Shown: piece by piece, positions 42,031 to 51,212 of the stretch | Numbering within the stretch: position 1 is the stretch's first letter | How the letters are laid out: each line of letters starts with the position of its first letter | Source of the DNA: Candidatus Rifleibacteriota bacterium | GTDB taxonomy: Bacteria > Riflebacteria > Ozemobacteria > Ozemobacterales > Ozemobacteraceae | Direction: 5' to 3' | Length of the DNA stretch: 64,000 nt | Assembly (NCBI GenBank): GCA_029565415.1 | Contig: JAKQOH010000092.1 | Span: 1-64,000 of the forward strand | The notes under the pieces: model-generated | Database searches by the model: none | Seen by the model: only the letters and a program-made list of their open reading frames with translations | Told to the model about the DNA's origin: nothing | Made by a program: the position numbers and the translations under genes

Positions 42031-43347
42031 TCACATCTTCGGCTGGGGATCGACTTCGAGAATGGCGGGGGCCGTTTCCTGGATGAGTCCGAACCTGATG
42101 AACAGGGTGAAACTGAGGCTGATGACGACCGAAACGACCGTGCCCAGCGCCATCCCCTTCAGCTCGACCGTTCCGATCTTCACGGCGGCGCCGCTCACGC
42201 CGGTGATCAGTACGAGGGCGGTCAGGATCAGGTTCCGCGACTGGGTGTAATCGACGCGCTTCTCGATCAGCATCCGGATGCCGGCCGCGGCGATGACGCC
42301 GAACAGCAGCAGGCAGACCCCGCCCATGACGGGGGTCGGGATGCTCCGGATCAGCGCCGCGAGCTTTCCGCAGAATGAGATGAGGACGGCGATGAGGGCG
42401 GCTCCGCCGATGACCCAGACGCTGTAGACGCGGGTGATCGCCATCACGCCGATATTCTCGCCGTAGGTCGTGTTGGGCGTCGCCCCGGCCAGGCCCGACA
42501 GGACGTTCGAGATGCCGTCGCCCAGCAGGGACCGGTCGAGGCCCGGCTCCTTCATCAGGTTGCGCCCGACGATGTTGCCGGTGACGACCAGGTGGCCGAT
42601 ATGCTCGGCGAGCACGACCAGGAAGGCCGGGGCCATCATCAGGAGCGCGGACGGGTTCAGGGTGGGGGTGTACAGGTGCGGCGGTTCGAACCATGCCGCC
42701 TGGCTCACGGCGTTCAGATCGACGATGCCCATCGCGAGGGCCAGCAGATAGCCGGCGACGGTGCCGATCAGAACCGGAATGACGGCCAGAAATCCCCGGA
42801 GCAGCACCGACGAAAGGATGATGACGGCCAGGGTCGCCAGAGACACCGTCATCGCCTGGGAAGCCGTGAACAGGCTTCCCTCGGGGATCGTGCCGGCCAG
42901 GCCGGCCATCTGCGCCGCCACCGGGGCCAGTTCGAGGCCGATCACCGCGACGATCGCCCCCATCGCCGCCGGGGGGAACACGACGTCTATCCAGGAGATG
43001 CCGGCCACCCGGATGATCTGGGAGACGATGATGAAAAATATACCAAATGCAATAAATCCGCCCTGGGCTGCCGCGTAGCCTCCGAGCTGGGGGTCCGCCA
43101 TGATCGCGAGCGTGGGCGCGATGAAAGCAAAGCTCGAGCCGAGATAGGCCGGGATGCGACCGCGCGAGACGATCAGATAGACGAGGGTGCCGATGCCGTT
43201 CATCAGCAGGGACGTGGCCGGGTTGACCTTGAACAGGAACGGAACCAGTACCGTGGCGCCGAACATCGCGAACAGATGCTGGAGACTGAGGGGAACCGTC
43301 TGGAGCAGGGGGAGCCGCTCCTCGGCCTGGATGACGCGCTGACTCAT
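42031..43347 (-). CDS. uraA: Uracil/xanthine permease (NCS2 family)
   Basis: A 438-residue NCS2 nucleobase transporter with about 14 membrane segments. The family signature runs through PLSLQHLFAMFGATVLVPFL at the start and APAFLVVLAEHIGHL to ATPNTTYGENIGVMAITRVYS, containing the substrate glutamates (E in LAEHIG and in YGENIG). UraA-like rather than xanthine-specific, based on the short length and the GENIGV block. The start at 43347 is preferred because codons further upstream look non-hydrophobic and run into the gap. Confidence 0.9.
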   Translation of the reverse strand: MSQRVIQAEERLPLLQTVPLSLQHLFAMFGATVLVPFLFKVNPATSLLMNGIGTLVYLIVSRGRIPAYLGSSFAFIAPTLAIMADPQLGGYAAAQGGFIAFGIFFIIVSQIIRVAGISWIDVVFPPAAMGAIVAVIGLELAPVAAQMAGLAGTIPEGSLFTASQAMTVSLATLAVIILSSVLLRGFLAVIPVLIGTVAGYLLALAMGIVDLNAVSQAAWFEPPHLYTPTLNPSALLMMAPAFLVVLAEHIGHLVVTGNIVGRNLMKEPGLDRSLLGDGISNVLSGLAGATPNTTYGENIGVMAITRVYSVWVIGGAALIAVLISFCGKLAALIRSIPTPVMGGVCLLLFGVIAAAGIRMLIEKRVDYTQSRNLILTALVLITGVSGAAVKIGTVELKGMALGTVVSVVISLSFTLFIRFGLIQETAPAILEVDPQPKM

Positions 43348-43440
43348 CGCATGCGACCTCTCGTGCGGGGTATGCCGGGCGGGGAGGCGATCCCTCGGCG
43401 GCGTATCAACATTACCCCGGCGGCCGTTTCCGGGCAACCG

Positions 43441-44583
43441 TCATTCCCAGGGCGATATCAGGGGCGGCCGCACGGCGGCTCCCGCAGGCGGCTGGTGGAA
43501 CCGCGCCAGGAGGGTGGTGAAGAGGGAACTCGAAATCACCAGGACGAGGATGGTCAGATACCCCGAGGCGTCGATGATGCCGCTTTCGAGGCCGAACGCG
43601 GCCGTGACGATGCCGAAGCTGAGCTGGTAATTGAACAGGATGGCCGCCCGGCGTGCTTCGGCGGCGGGGAGGAAACGTCGCGCCGCGAGCCAGGTGCCGG
43701 CGATCTTGCCGCCGAACGAGGCCAGGCCCAGCACCGCCAGCGCCGGGAGGAGGCCCGTATGGAGGTTGATCAGGCGCACCGAGAGGCCGGCCTTGAAGAA
43801 GAAGACCGGGGCGACCAGGCCGAAGACGATCGACTGGAGCTTGATCTGCAGCTCGCCGTGCTCGGCGAGGACCTCGTTGAGGAGCGCCCCGGCGGCGAAG
43901 GCCAGGATCGAGACATGCACGCTCGCCTGCTTCGAGGCGATGACGAGGCTCAGCAGCAGAAGCAGCACGAATCGCGTCTTGAGTTCGATCTCGTTGCCGG
44001 CATACCGGATGAACAGCCAGCGACACAGGCGCGGGAGCCGGGTCATCCACACCACGACCAGGCCCAGGACGACGAGCGAAACCACCGTCAGCCCCTCGAA
44101 CAGCACCGCCAGGGCGATCATGCTGACGACGTCGACCACCATGGCGGCCCCCAACAGCGCCTGGCCCCGCGCTTCCTTCAACAGCCCCTGGCGCTTCAGA
44201 TCGGCGTAGACGAGGGCCAGGGAAGTCGTGGACAGTCCGATGGCCGTCAGAATCGAGGTCTGGGCCGACATCCCGAGCAGGAAAAACGAAGCCCCGCCGA
44301 CCAAAAACGCCGGCAGGAAGAATGATGCCAGCCCGATCGCCAGACTCGAACGCCAGTTCCGCCGGAGCATCACCAGATCCGTTTCGAACCCGGCGAAAAA
44401 CATGATGCCCAGCAGGCCGAACGCCGCCGTGTGCTCGAGCCAGTCTGAGCTGCGAAGGCCAGCGAACGTGCCTGCCGCCACGCCGGCGAGAATCTCCATC
44501 ACCGAGACCGAGATGCCCAGTTCGAGCGACAGGATGCCCGAGGCGAGGATCAGAAAGGCGACGAGGATGCCTTCATTGCTCAT
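43441..44583 (-). CDS. Cation:proton antiporter (CPA2/KefB-like membrane domain)
   Basis: A 380-residue membrane protein with about 12 helices and no C-terminal RCK/TrkA-N domain. The CPA2 pattern [13 protein letters not shown] (TM3/4), [15 protein letters not shown] (TM5 region), and [15 protein letters not shown] are typical. The conserved Asp pair of the ion site reads VVDVVSM near 148-150. It exchanges Na+ or K+ for H+. The start overlaps the stop of treS (ATGA), coupling ion homeostasis to trehalose synthesis, both osmotic stress responses. Confidence 0.85.
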   Translation of the reverse strand: MSNEGILVAFLILASGILSLELGISVSVMEILAGVAAGTFAGLRSSDWLEHTAAFGLLGIMFFAGFETDLVMLRRNWRSSLAIGLASFFLPAFLVGGASFFLLGMSAQTSILTAIGLSTTSLALVYADLKRQGLLKEARGQALLGAAMVVDVVSMIALAVLFEGLTVVSLVVLGLVVVWMTRLPRLCRWLFIRYAGNEIELKTRFVLLLLLSLVIASKQASVHVSILAFAAGALLNEVLAEHGELQIKLQSIVFGLVAPVFFFKAGLSVRLINLHTGLLPALAVLGLASFGGKIAGTWLAARRFLPAAEARRAAILFNYQLSFGIVTAAFGLESGIIDASGYLTILVLVISSSLFTTLLARFHQPPAGAAVRPPLISPWE

Positions 44584-46235
44584 GTGGCGGGAGTCCCTTC
44601 CGGCGGCAGGAGTTCGAACCAGTAGAAGGTGTGGGGGCCCAGGGTCAGGAAATACGGAAGGCTGCCGATTTTCGGAAACAAGACACTACCGAATGGTTCC
44701 CGGGGGGTCCAGCCGGCGAACTCGGACAGGTTCATTTCGCACGGCTGGGCGAAACGCGAGAGGTTTGCCACGACGAGCATCCGTTGCGCCTGGGACTCTC
44801 GCAGGAAGCTGAGAACGCGCGGGTTCGAGTTGGGAATCAGGCGCATGCCGCCCCGGCCGAACAGTTTGTACCGGCCCCGGATGCGGACCAGCCGCCGGAT
44901 CCAGTTGAGGAGGGAGGTCGGAACGCGGTTCTGGGCCTCGACATTCAGGTGATGGTAGCTGTAGACGGGGTCGACGATGACGGGGGCATACAACTGCGCC
45001 GCATCGGCCCGGGAAAAGCCGGCGTTGCGGTCCATCGTCCACTGCATCGGGGTCCGGACGCCGTTCCGGTCTCCCAGGTAGATGTTGTCGCCCATGCCCA
45101 GCTCGTCGCCGTAGTAGATGACCGGCGAACCGGGCATCGACAGCAGCAGCCCATACAGCAGCTCGATCTGCCGGCGCCCGTTCTCGAGCAGCGGGGCCAG
45201 CCGTCGCCGGATCCCCAGATTCAGCCGCATGCGGGGGTCCGTGGCATACTCCCGGTACATGTAGTCGCGATCGGCATCCGTCACCATCTCGAGCGTCAGC
45301 TCGTCGTGATTGCGCAGGAAGATCGCCCACTGGCAGGGCTCGGGAAGCAGCGGCAGCCGCTGCATGATCTCCTCGATCGGCCGTTTCTCCTCGCGCCGCA
45401 GCCCCATGAACAGGCGGGGCATCAGCGGGAAATTGAAGGCCATGTGGAACTCGTCTTGCCCGTTGCCGAAGTAGGGCAGCAGGTCTTCGGGCCACTGGTT
45501 CGCTTCGGCGAGAAGCAGCCGGTTCGGCCACTGGGCGTCGACGAACCGGCGAAGCTCGCGGCAGAAGGCGTGCGTTTCCGGCAGGTTCTCGCAGTTCGTG
45601 CCTTCCCGCTCGATCAGGTAGGGGATGGCGTCGACGCGGAAGCCGTCGAGGCCGAGATTCAGCCAGAACCCGACCACGTCGAGAATCGCCGCCCGGACGG
45701 CCGGGTTGTCGTAGTTCAGGTCCGGCTGGTGGCTGAAGAACCGGTGCCAGAAATACTGTTTCGCGACAGGATCCCAGGTCCAGTTCGATGTCTCTGTGTC
45801 TTTGAATATAATACGAACATCTTTATATCTGTCGGGCGTGTCGCTCCAGACATACCAGTCGCGATAAGGGGAGTTGGGGTCCTGGCGGGCCTCGCGGAAC
45901 CAGGCGTGTTGATCCGATGTGTGGTTCACCACCAGGTCGGCGAGAACGCGCAGGCCCATCGAGTGGGCCTCGTCGAGGAAGCGCCGGAAATCGTCGAGGC
46001 TGCCGTAGTCGGGATGGACCGATTTGAAATCCTCGATGTCATACCCGTCGTCGCGGAGCGGCGAGGGATAGAACGGGAGAAGCCAGATGCAGTCGACGCC
46101 GAGATCGCGGATATAGGGGAGTTTCGAGGTGAGGCCGATGAAGTCCCCGATCCCGTCTCCGTTGCCGTCGCAGAAGCCCCTCACGTGGAGCTCGTAGAAC
46201 ACGGAATCCTTGTACCACAGCGGTCCTTCGGTCAT
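44580..46235 (-). CDS. treS: Trehalose synthase (maltose alpha-D-glucosyltransferase)
   Basis: A 551-residue GH13 enzyme that interconverts maltose and trehalose. Catalytic residues are D202 ([10 protein letters not shown]), E244 (LLAEANQ) and the Asp in [12 protein letters not shown] near 312, where the long ...[11 protein letters not shown] region is specific to TreS. The N-terminal [26 protein letters not shown] is the standard opening. The maltokinase domain fused in some TreS proteins is absent. It lies 30 nt after the TPS/TPP gene and overlaps the antiporter start. Confidence 0.93.
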   Translation of the reverse strand: MTEGPLWYKDSVFYELHVRGFCDGNGDGIGDFIGLTSKLPYIRDLGVDCIWLLPFYPSPLRDDGYDIEDFKSVHPDYGSLDDFRRFLDEAHSMGLRVLADLVVNHTSDQHAWFREARQDPNSPYRDWYVWSDTPDRYKDVRIIFKDTETSNWTWDPVAKQYFWHRFFSHQPDLNYDNPAVRAAILDVVGFWLNLGLDGFRVDAIPYLIEREGTNCENLPETHAFCRELRRFVDAQWPNRLLLAEANQWPEDLLPYFGNGQDEFHMAFNFPLMPRLFMGLRREEKRPIEEIMQRLPLLPEPCQWAIFLRNHDELTLEMVTDADRDYMYREYATDPRMRLNLGIRRRLAPLLENGRRQIELLYGLLLSMPGSPVIYYGDELGMGDNIYLGDRNGVRTPMQWTMDRNAGFSRADAAQLYAPVIVDPVYSYHHLNVEAQNRVPTSLLNWIRRLVRIRGRYKLFGRGGMRLIPNSNPRVLSFLRESQAQRMLVVANLSRFAQPCEMNLSEFAGWTPREPFGSVLFPKIGSLPYFLTLGPHTFYWFELLPPEGTPAT

Positions 46236-46265
46236 GGCTGCCTCCTGTCTTGAGAGGTGGTGGGT

Positions 46266-48464
46266 TCAGTCGACCAGCCGGCGCAGCAGGCTGCGGGCCG
46301 CATCGGGGTCGGGGAGTCGGTAGCTCGCGACGCTCCGGGTGGAGCCGATGTGTACGGCTGTGCCCTCGGGGGGGACGGCGAGGAACATGTCCTCGTCGGT
46401 GCGGTCGTCGCCGAGAATCAGCATCCGACAGCCTCCTCCGGTTCCGGCGATGATGTCGCGGACGACGAGGCCCTTGTTGAGCCCGGCGGGCCGGGATTCG
46501 ACGACGTAAGCCCCGTGCAGCACCTCGAACCGGTCGGCGATGCCGTTGCGCTCGTACAGATGGCCGAGAGCCCCGGCAAGCTTCGCAGCCTGTTCCAGGC
46601 CGAACTCGGGCTCGACCGACCGGTAGTTCCAGCAGAAGCCGGCGGCCTTTTCCTCGAAGCGGCTGCCCGGGGTGGCGCGGATGAAGCTCCGGAAAAGCGG
46701 TCGCTGGAGCTCCTTGGCGGCTTGATCGATCTCGAGGCGGCAGGTCCACGCATCGTTGGGGGTCGATCTCGACCAGAGGCCGTGCTCGGCATGAAGGCCG
46801 ATGGGCAGATGGCCGAACCACTCCTCGAGCTGGCGGCGCTCGCGGCCGCTGACGATGTGGACGTGGGTTTCGGGGCGGCGTGCCAGCCGTTCGAGCAGCT
46901 TCAGAAGCAGATCGTCCGGGTTCGTCGACTCGGGGTCCTCGGCGAACGGGATCAGCGTGCCGTCGTAATCCAGCAGGATCGTCAGGGCCGGCAGCGCCCG
47001 GAGACGTGCCACGAGCGTGTCGATCTCGGGCGGTGGCGTGTAGCCGGGCCGCGCGGGAGTGGCTGAAGCCGCGATTTCCCGGAGAGAGGCGAGGAACTCT
47101 TCGGTCCAGGTGAAGACATCATACCCAAGAACCCGCTGGCGAAGCTGGCGCATCCGCCGGCGTGCTTCGGAGGCCGGCATCGTGAGCGCCCGTTTGATGT
47201 ACTGGGCGAGCTGGTCCAGGTCGAAGGGGTTGACGATCAGGGACTCGGTGAGTTCGGCCGAGGCGCCGGCAAACTCGCTCAGGATGAGGACGCCGTCGTC
47301 CTTCGGGTGCATGGCCACGTATTCTTTCGCCACCAGGTTCATCCCGTCCCGCAGAGGGGTGACCAGCATCACGTCGGCGGCCATGTACAGGGCGGCCAGA
47401 GCCCGGTCATCGACGCTGCGCAGCAGATAATGAACCGGAAGGGCGCCGAACGTGCCGTGGGCGGCATTGATACGGCCGGCTATTTCATCCAGCTCTTTGC
47501 GAAGCCGGGCATACGACTCGACCTGGGTGCGGGAGGGAACGGTGATCTGGAGATACCGGATCCGGTCGCGCCATTCGGGGTGCCGCTCGAGGAACCGCTC
47601 GACGGCCAGCAGACGCCGGGGAAGTCCTTTCGTGTAGTCGAGCCGGTCGACCCCGAGCAGAAGCTTCCGGCCGCCGGTTTCGGCTTTCAGCCGCTCCGCC
47701 TCTTTCTGCACCTCCGGGTCTCCGGCAAGACCGGTGAAATAGGCGGCGTCGATACCGATCGGGAACACCCCGAGCCGTATTTCACGGTCGGCGATCGTCA
47801 GCGTGTCGCTCCGCGGGGAGAGGCGCAGCACGTGCGTGAGGCTTTGGCGAAAGTGGCGCATGTAGGCGAAGGTATGGAATCCGATCAGGTCGGCGCCCAG
47901 CATGCCTTCGAGGATCTCGTTCCGCCACGGAAGGATGCGGAACACCTCGGAGGAAGGGAAGGGGATGTGCAGGAAAAAGCCGATCGTCAGATCCGGCCGG
48001 ATGCGGCGCAGCATGGCCGGCATCAGGGAAAGCTGGTAGTCGTGGACCCAGACGAGATCGCCCGGGCCGGCATTGGCGGCGGCGGCCTCGGCGAACTGGC
48101 GGTTCACCTCGACGTAGGTGTTCCAGTTCGCCCACGCGTCGCGCAGCACCTTCTCGGTGTCGTAGTGATACAGCGGCCACAGGACGCCGTTCGAAAAACC
48201 TTCATAAAACCGTTTTACCTGGTTCGAGGAGAGCGGAACCGGCACCAGACGCTGGTCTGCAAGCTCCTTGCCGATCTGGCGAAGCTGCTCATCCGAAACC
48301 CTCCCCACCTCGCCCGGCCAGCCCACCCACAAGGCGTCCGAATCCCGGTGCGGGCCCTTCATCGCCGTCGCGAGGCCCCCCGCGGAGGGGTGGACCGAAA
48401 TCTGGCCGTGATCCGAGCGGATGGTGACGGGAAGCCGATTCGAAACGATCAGCAGACGCGCCAT
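46266..48464 (-). CDS. Fused trehalose-6-phosphate synthase / trehalose-6-phosphate phosphatase
   Basis: A 732-residue two-domain enzyme. Residues ~1-470 are GT20 trehalose-6-phosphate synthase (OtsA): VSNRLPV start, VWVHDYQLSLMPAMLR, FFLHIPFPSSEVFR, LDYTKG and RDGMNLVAKEYVA are visible. Residues ~490-732 are the HAD-type phosphatase (OtsB): DYDGTLIPF, the VSGRERRQLEEW loop, GLHAEHG and LILGDDRTDEDMF. Both active sites look complete, so UDP-glucose and glucose-6-phosphate would be turned directly into trehalose. ATG 48464 follows GGAGGG. Confidence 0.94.
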   Translation of the reverse strand: MARLLIVSNRLPVTIRSDHGQISVHPSAGGLATAMKGPHRDSDALWVGWPGEVGRVSDEQLRQIGKELADQRLVPVPLSSNQVKRFYEGFSNGVLWPLYHYDTEKVLRDAWANWNTYVEVNRQFAEAAAANAGPGDLVWVHDYQLSLMPAMLRRIRPDLTIGFFLHIPFPSSEVFRILPWRNEILEGMLGADLIGFHTFAYMRHFRQSLTHVLRLSPRSDTLTIADREIRLGVFPIGIDAAYFTGLAGDPEVQKEAERLKAETGGRKLLLGVDRLDYTKGLPRRLLAVERFLERHPEWRDRIRYLQITVPSRTQVESYARLRKELDEIAGRINAAHGTFGALPVHYLLRSVDDRALAALYMAADVMLVTPLRDGMNLVAKEYVAMHPKDDGVLILSEFAGASAELTESLIVNPFDLDQLAQYIKRALTMPASEARRRMRQLRQRVLGYDVFTWTEEFLASLREIAASATPARPGYTPPPEIDTLVARLRALPALTILLDYDGTLIPFAEDPESTNPDDLLLKLLERLARRPETHVHIVSGRERRQLEEWFGHLPIGLHAEHGLWSRSTPNDAWTCRLEIDQAAKELQRPLFRSFIRATPGSRFEEKAAGFCWNYRSVEPEFGLEQAAKLAGALGHLYERNGIADRFEVLHGAYVVESRPAGLNKGLVVRDIIAGTGGGCRMLILGDDRTDEDMFLAVPPEGTAVHIGSTRSVASYRLPDPDAARSLLRRLVD

Positions 48465-48498
48465 GAACCCTCCCTGAACGATGGAGTAGCGTGCGTTT

Positions 48499-48535
48499 TC
48501 AGGGTAGTTTACCCTGATGGTCGGTCGCATGGCAA
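48499..48535 (-). promoter_or_regulatory. Promoter with palindrome over the -10 of the trehalose operon
   Basis: On the minus strand TTGCCA (48535-48530) and TAAACT (48511-48506) are 18 nt apart. The -10 lies inside the 8-bp inverted repeat TCAGGGTA-AAC-TACCCTGA (48517-48499), a good repressor site. Further out, 48551-48575 is a very AT-rich block (TATATATAAT) that may add an upstream element or a divergent plus-strand -10. Confidence 0.5.
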
Positions 48536-48731
48536 GCCCGTCACGGAAATTAAAGGGTATATATAATACAATATACAAATCATGAGCGGCCGCTCGACGC
48601 CGTCATTTGGAACGTGGCGTGTCGAGGTGAACGGGGGGTGCTGGAGAAATCGGTTCGTCTGGGGTATGATGAAGCGCATGGCGCCGAACCGTCGTTCCGG
48701 AACGCGTGCCGCTGCGAGGAGAGGATGGGAG

Positions 48732-49271
48732 ATGGAAGACCTGCAACGCGTCATGATCGGGGCGGCCGTGGCCGTCGGCATCCTGCCGGAGCCGACCCTG
48801 CGCACGGCCGACAAGCTGAGAGGGCTTCTCGACGGTGCGGCGCGCTCCCTCACGCTCGTCATCATCCGGTGTTCCGGTGCCGGCCCGATCGATGACGGAC
48901 TCGTCCATCGGGGCATGAAATACCTGTTTGCCAAAGCCGTGGAGATGGTCGTCGTCTGGGGCCGGTCGAAAGACGGAAAGGTCTCGATCACCCTCGACCC
49001 GAGACTGCTGAAGTATCCCGGCGACATCCTCGTCGATCCTGCAATATCAAAAGATATACAGAAAAGAATCCTCGACGCGGCGGCATCTGCCGACCAGCTG
49101 TTCCGGGCATACCAGCGGTATGCCGCCCGGGAGCCACAGACCGCCGGCGAGGCGGCCGACCGGGCGGCCGAGGTTTGCGCGGCTCTCACCTGGACGGCCC
49201 GGATCGCTCTTTCCTGGGCTCTCACCGAAGAGCTCCACGACCCTGAGAAAGACGGCGGGACCCCCGCCTGA
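48732..49271 (+). CDS. Conserved-looking hypothetical protein
   Basis: A 179-residue soluble protein from ATG 48732 (ribosome site GAGGATGGGAG); the frame is open further upstream with ATGs at 48666 and 48669, but that part is Arg-rich and looks non-coding. It contains mixed alpha/beta segments (LTLVIIRCSGAG, AVEMVVVWGRSKDGKVSITLDPRLL) and a C-terminal Ala-rich helical region. No motif or family is recognised. It precedes the DUF2157 gene by 20 nt on the same strand and may belong to that operon. Confidence 0.55.
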   Translation: MEDLQRVMIGAAVAVGILPEPTLRTADKLRGLLDGAARSLTLVIIRCSGAGPIDDGLVHRGMKYLFAKAVEMVVVWGRSKDGKVSITLDPRLLKYPGDILVDPAISKDIQKRILDAAASADQLFRAYQRYAAREPQTAGEAADRAAEVCAALTWTARIALSWALTEELHDPEKDGGTPA

Positions 49272-49291
49272 ACGCCCATCAGAGGTGATGC

Positions 49292-50614
49292 ATGCCTGAA
49301 CCACTCATGGATTCCCGGTTTCGAACGGCCCTGGCCCGCGAGATCCCCCTCTGGACGCGGATGGGGATGATCGACGAAGCCCAGGGAAAGAAGCTTTCCC
49401 GCCTGTATGAGCTCGATGCCCTGGGCGCCGAGTCGGCGAAGCTGTTTTCCCGCGCGATCATGGGCTTCGGCGCCCTGCTGCTGGGCGGCGGCGTGCTGGC
49501 CTTCGTCGCGGCCAACTGGGAGGACCTGCCGAAACTCGTCAAGGTGGTGATGCTGTTCGCCGCCCTCCTGGCCTTTCACGGCACCGGCTTCTGGCTCTGG
49601 CAGAAGCGTGGCCAGGAGCGCCTTGGCCGCGCCCTGATCTTCGCCGGCTGCCTGGTGTTCGGCGCGAACATCGGTCTCCTGGCGCAGATCTTCAACATCC
49701 AGGGCGATACCTACCGCGGCGCCGGTGCCTGGGCGCTGGGCACGCTCGGCATGGCCTGGGCCGTCCGCGGCGCGAGCTCGGGCATTCTCGCCCTGGTGCT
49801 GGCGTTCTGGTGGTACACCGGCCTCCTCGGCGCGCACCACGGCAAAACCTCGACGGATCTGCTGGTCACGGTGTTTCCGGCTCTCGCCATCGGCCTGTTC
49901 GGCACCCTGGCCGTTTCGATCCCGTCACGGAGACTGCTGGGAAGCACCGTCATCGCGCTCTTCATCAGCATGGGCATCTCGGGGGCGAATGGGCATCCCC
50001 ATTCCCACATCCCCGTGACCCTCTCGCTGCTGGCGGCGGGGTGGCTCGCGCTCGCCGCCGGAAGGCTGTTCGAGAGCGAACCGCGCATGACCCCCTATGC
50101 GGCCCTGACCCAGGCGATGGGCTGGGGGCTGGTCTGCGTCATCGGCCTGATCCTCTCGTTCGACGACCTCTGGCGGCACCATGACTGGTTCACCCGGTAT
50201 CTGTGGCTGGTGCCCGCCCTTGCCGCGACGGCGGCCGGCGTCTGGGCGATCCGGTCCAGTCTGGCCCGGCGACCCGCCGATGCCGCCGAGCGGCTGCGTC
50301 TCGCCCTGCTGGGCGGCTCCCTCGGTGCGCTGACCCTCGCCCTGTTCGTCAGCGCCTCCCCCGTTTCCACCATCCTGGCCAACCTCGCCTGCCTCGCCTG
50401 GGCGGGCGTGGGCATCTCGAAAGGGCTGACCGATGCCGACCGGTCCGCGTTCTGGAGCGGCTCGATTCTCGTCTTTCTGGTCATCCTGGCCCGGTTCTTC
50501 GAGTTCGAAACCTCCCTCATGCTCAAATCTCTCGCGTTCCTGGGGTGCGGAGCCGTGACGATCTACGCCGGCGTCCGATACGAAGCGCATCTGCGCGGGA
50601 AGGAGGCGGCCTGA
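49292..50614 (+). CDS. DUF2157-family membrane protein
   Basis: A 440-residue protein. Residues 1-50 are a soluble domain (LAREIPLWTRMGMIDEAQGKKL) typical of DUF2157, followed by about twelve membrane helices. The stretch VLAFVAANWEDLPKLVKVVMLF near 70-90 is the DUF2157 hallmark. The protein is paired with a GDYXXLXY protein downstream (TGATG overlap), the common bacterial arrangement; the biochemical role of the pair is unknown. Confidence 0.83.
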   Translation: MPEPLMDSRFRTALAREIPLWTRMGMIDEAQGKKLSRLYELDALGAESAKLFSRAIMGFGALLLGGGVLAFVAANWEDLPKLVKVVMLFAALLAFHGTGFWLWQKRGQERLGRALIFAGCLVFGANIGLLAQIFNIQGDTYRGAGAWALGTLGMAWAVRGASSGILALVLAFWWYTGLLGAHHGKTSTDLLVTVFPALAIGLFGTLAVSIPSRRLLGSTVIALFISMGISGANGHPHSHIPVTLSLLAAGWLALAAGRLFESEPRMTPYAALTQAMGWGLVCVIGLILSFDDLWRHHDWFTRYLWLVPALAATAAGVWAIRSSLARRPADAAERLRLALLGGSLGALTLALFVSASPVSTILANLACLAWAGVGISKGLTDADRSAFWSGSILVFLVILARFFEFETSLMLKSLAFLGCGAVTIYAGVRYEAHLRGKEAA

Positions 50615-51141
50615 TGACCCCCGAAACCCTCCGGAAGGCGTTTTTCGCCGCCCTCCTCCTGCAGCTGGTGATCCTCCTCCTCGTTCCCCTGCAGCACGCC
50701 CGCAGCCTGCTCACGGGCCGGCAGGTCGAGCTCCAGGTCGAACCCGTCGACCCCTACAGCTTCATGAAGGGGTATTACGTCACCCTCTCCTACCGCATCT
50801 GCCGCCCCGAACGCATCGCCTCCGGCCTGCCGGATCTGTATGACGGCCAGACGGTGTACACCGTCGTCCGGGAAGGGGCGAACGGGCTCTGGGTGCCGGT
50901 ATCCCTGCATCTCGAGCCGCCCGCCGACCTGCCTGCCGGCCAGCTTTTTCTGAAAGGCCGCAAAAAGGGCTGGCGAGGCATCTCCTACGGGATCGAGGAA
51001 TACTCGATTTCCGAGTCGAAGCGGCGCGAGGTGGATCAGGCCCTGCGGAAATCCGTCGACAAGGCCCGTGTCCGCGTCATGGTCGATGCCGACGGCAACG
51101 CCGCCCTGGATTCGCTCGAGATAGATGGCGTTCGCTATTGA
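50614..51141 (+). CDS. GDYXXLXY-type membrane-anchored protein
   Basis: A 175-residue protein with one N-terminal membrane helix (~9-28) and an extracytoplasmic domain. The eponymous motif appears as GYYVTLSY at 53-60, with Asp replaced by Tyr. The C-terminal portion contains YGIEEYSISESKRREVDQAL, another conserved stretch of the family. It is encoded directly after its usual DUF2157 partner. Its function is unknown. Confidence 0.8.
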   Translation: MTPETLRKAFFAALLLQLVILLLVPLQHARSLLTGRQVELQVEPVDPYSFMKGYYVTLSYRICRPERIASGLPDLYDGQTVYTVVREGANGLWVPVSLHLEPPADLPAGQLFLKGRKKGWRGISYGIEEYSISESKRREVDQALRKSVDKARVRVMVDADGNAALDSLEIDGVRY

Positions 51142-51166
51142 ACGACCCCTCACACCGGAAACAGGA

Positions 51167-51196
51167 AACGGCCGGCCCCCTCGGGGGCCGGCCGTT
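51167..51196. terminator. Strong hairpin between convergent genes
   Basis: A perfect 14-bp stem AACGGCCGGCCCCC / GGGGGCCGGCCGTT with a 2-nt TC loop lies 25 nt after the GDYXXLXY gene and 16 nt before the dnaK stop. It can end transcription from both directions, although only short T runs follow. Confidence 0.75.
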
Positions 51197-51212
51197 CGTG
51201 TGAACGGGAACG

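Noticed and set aside
42592..44325. A 577-codon open frame antisense to the uracil permease and the antiporter
   Set aside because: It is highly charged, crosses two real genes and their gap, and has no plausible ribosome site or domain.
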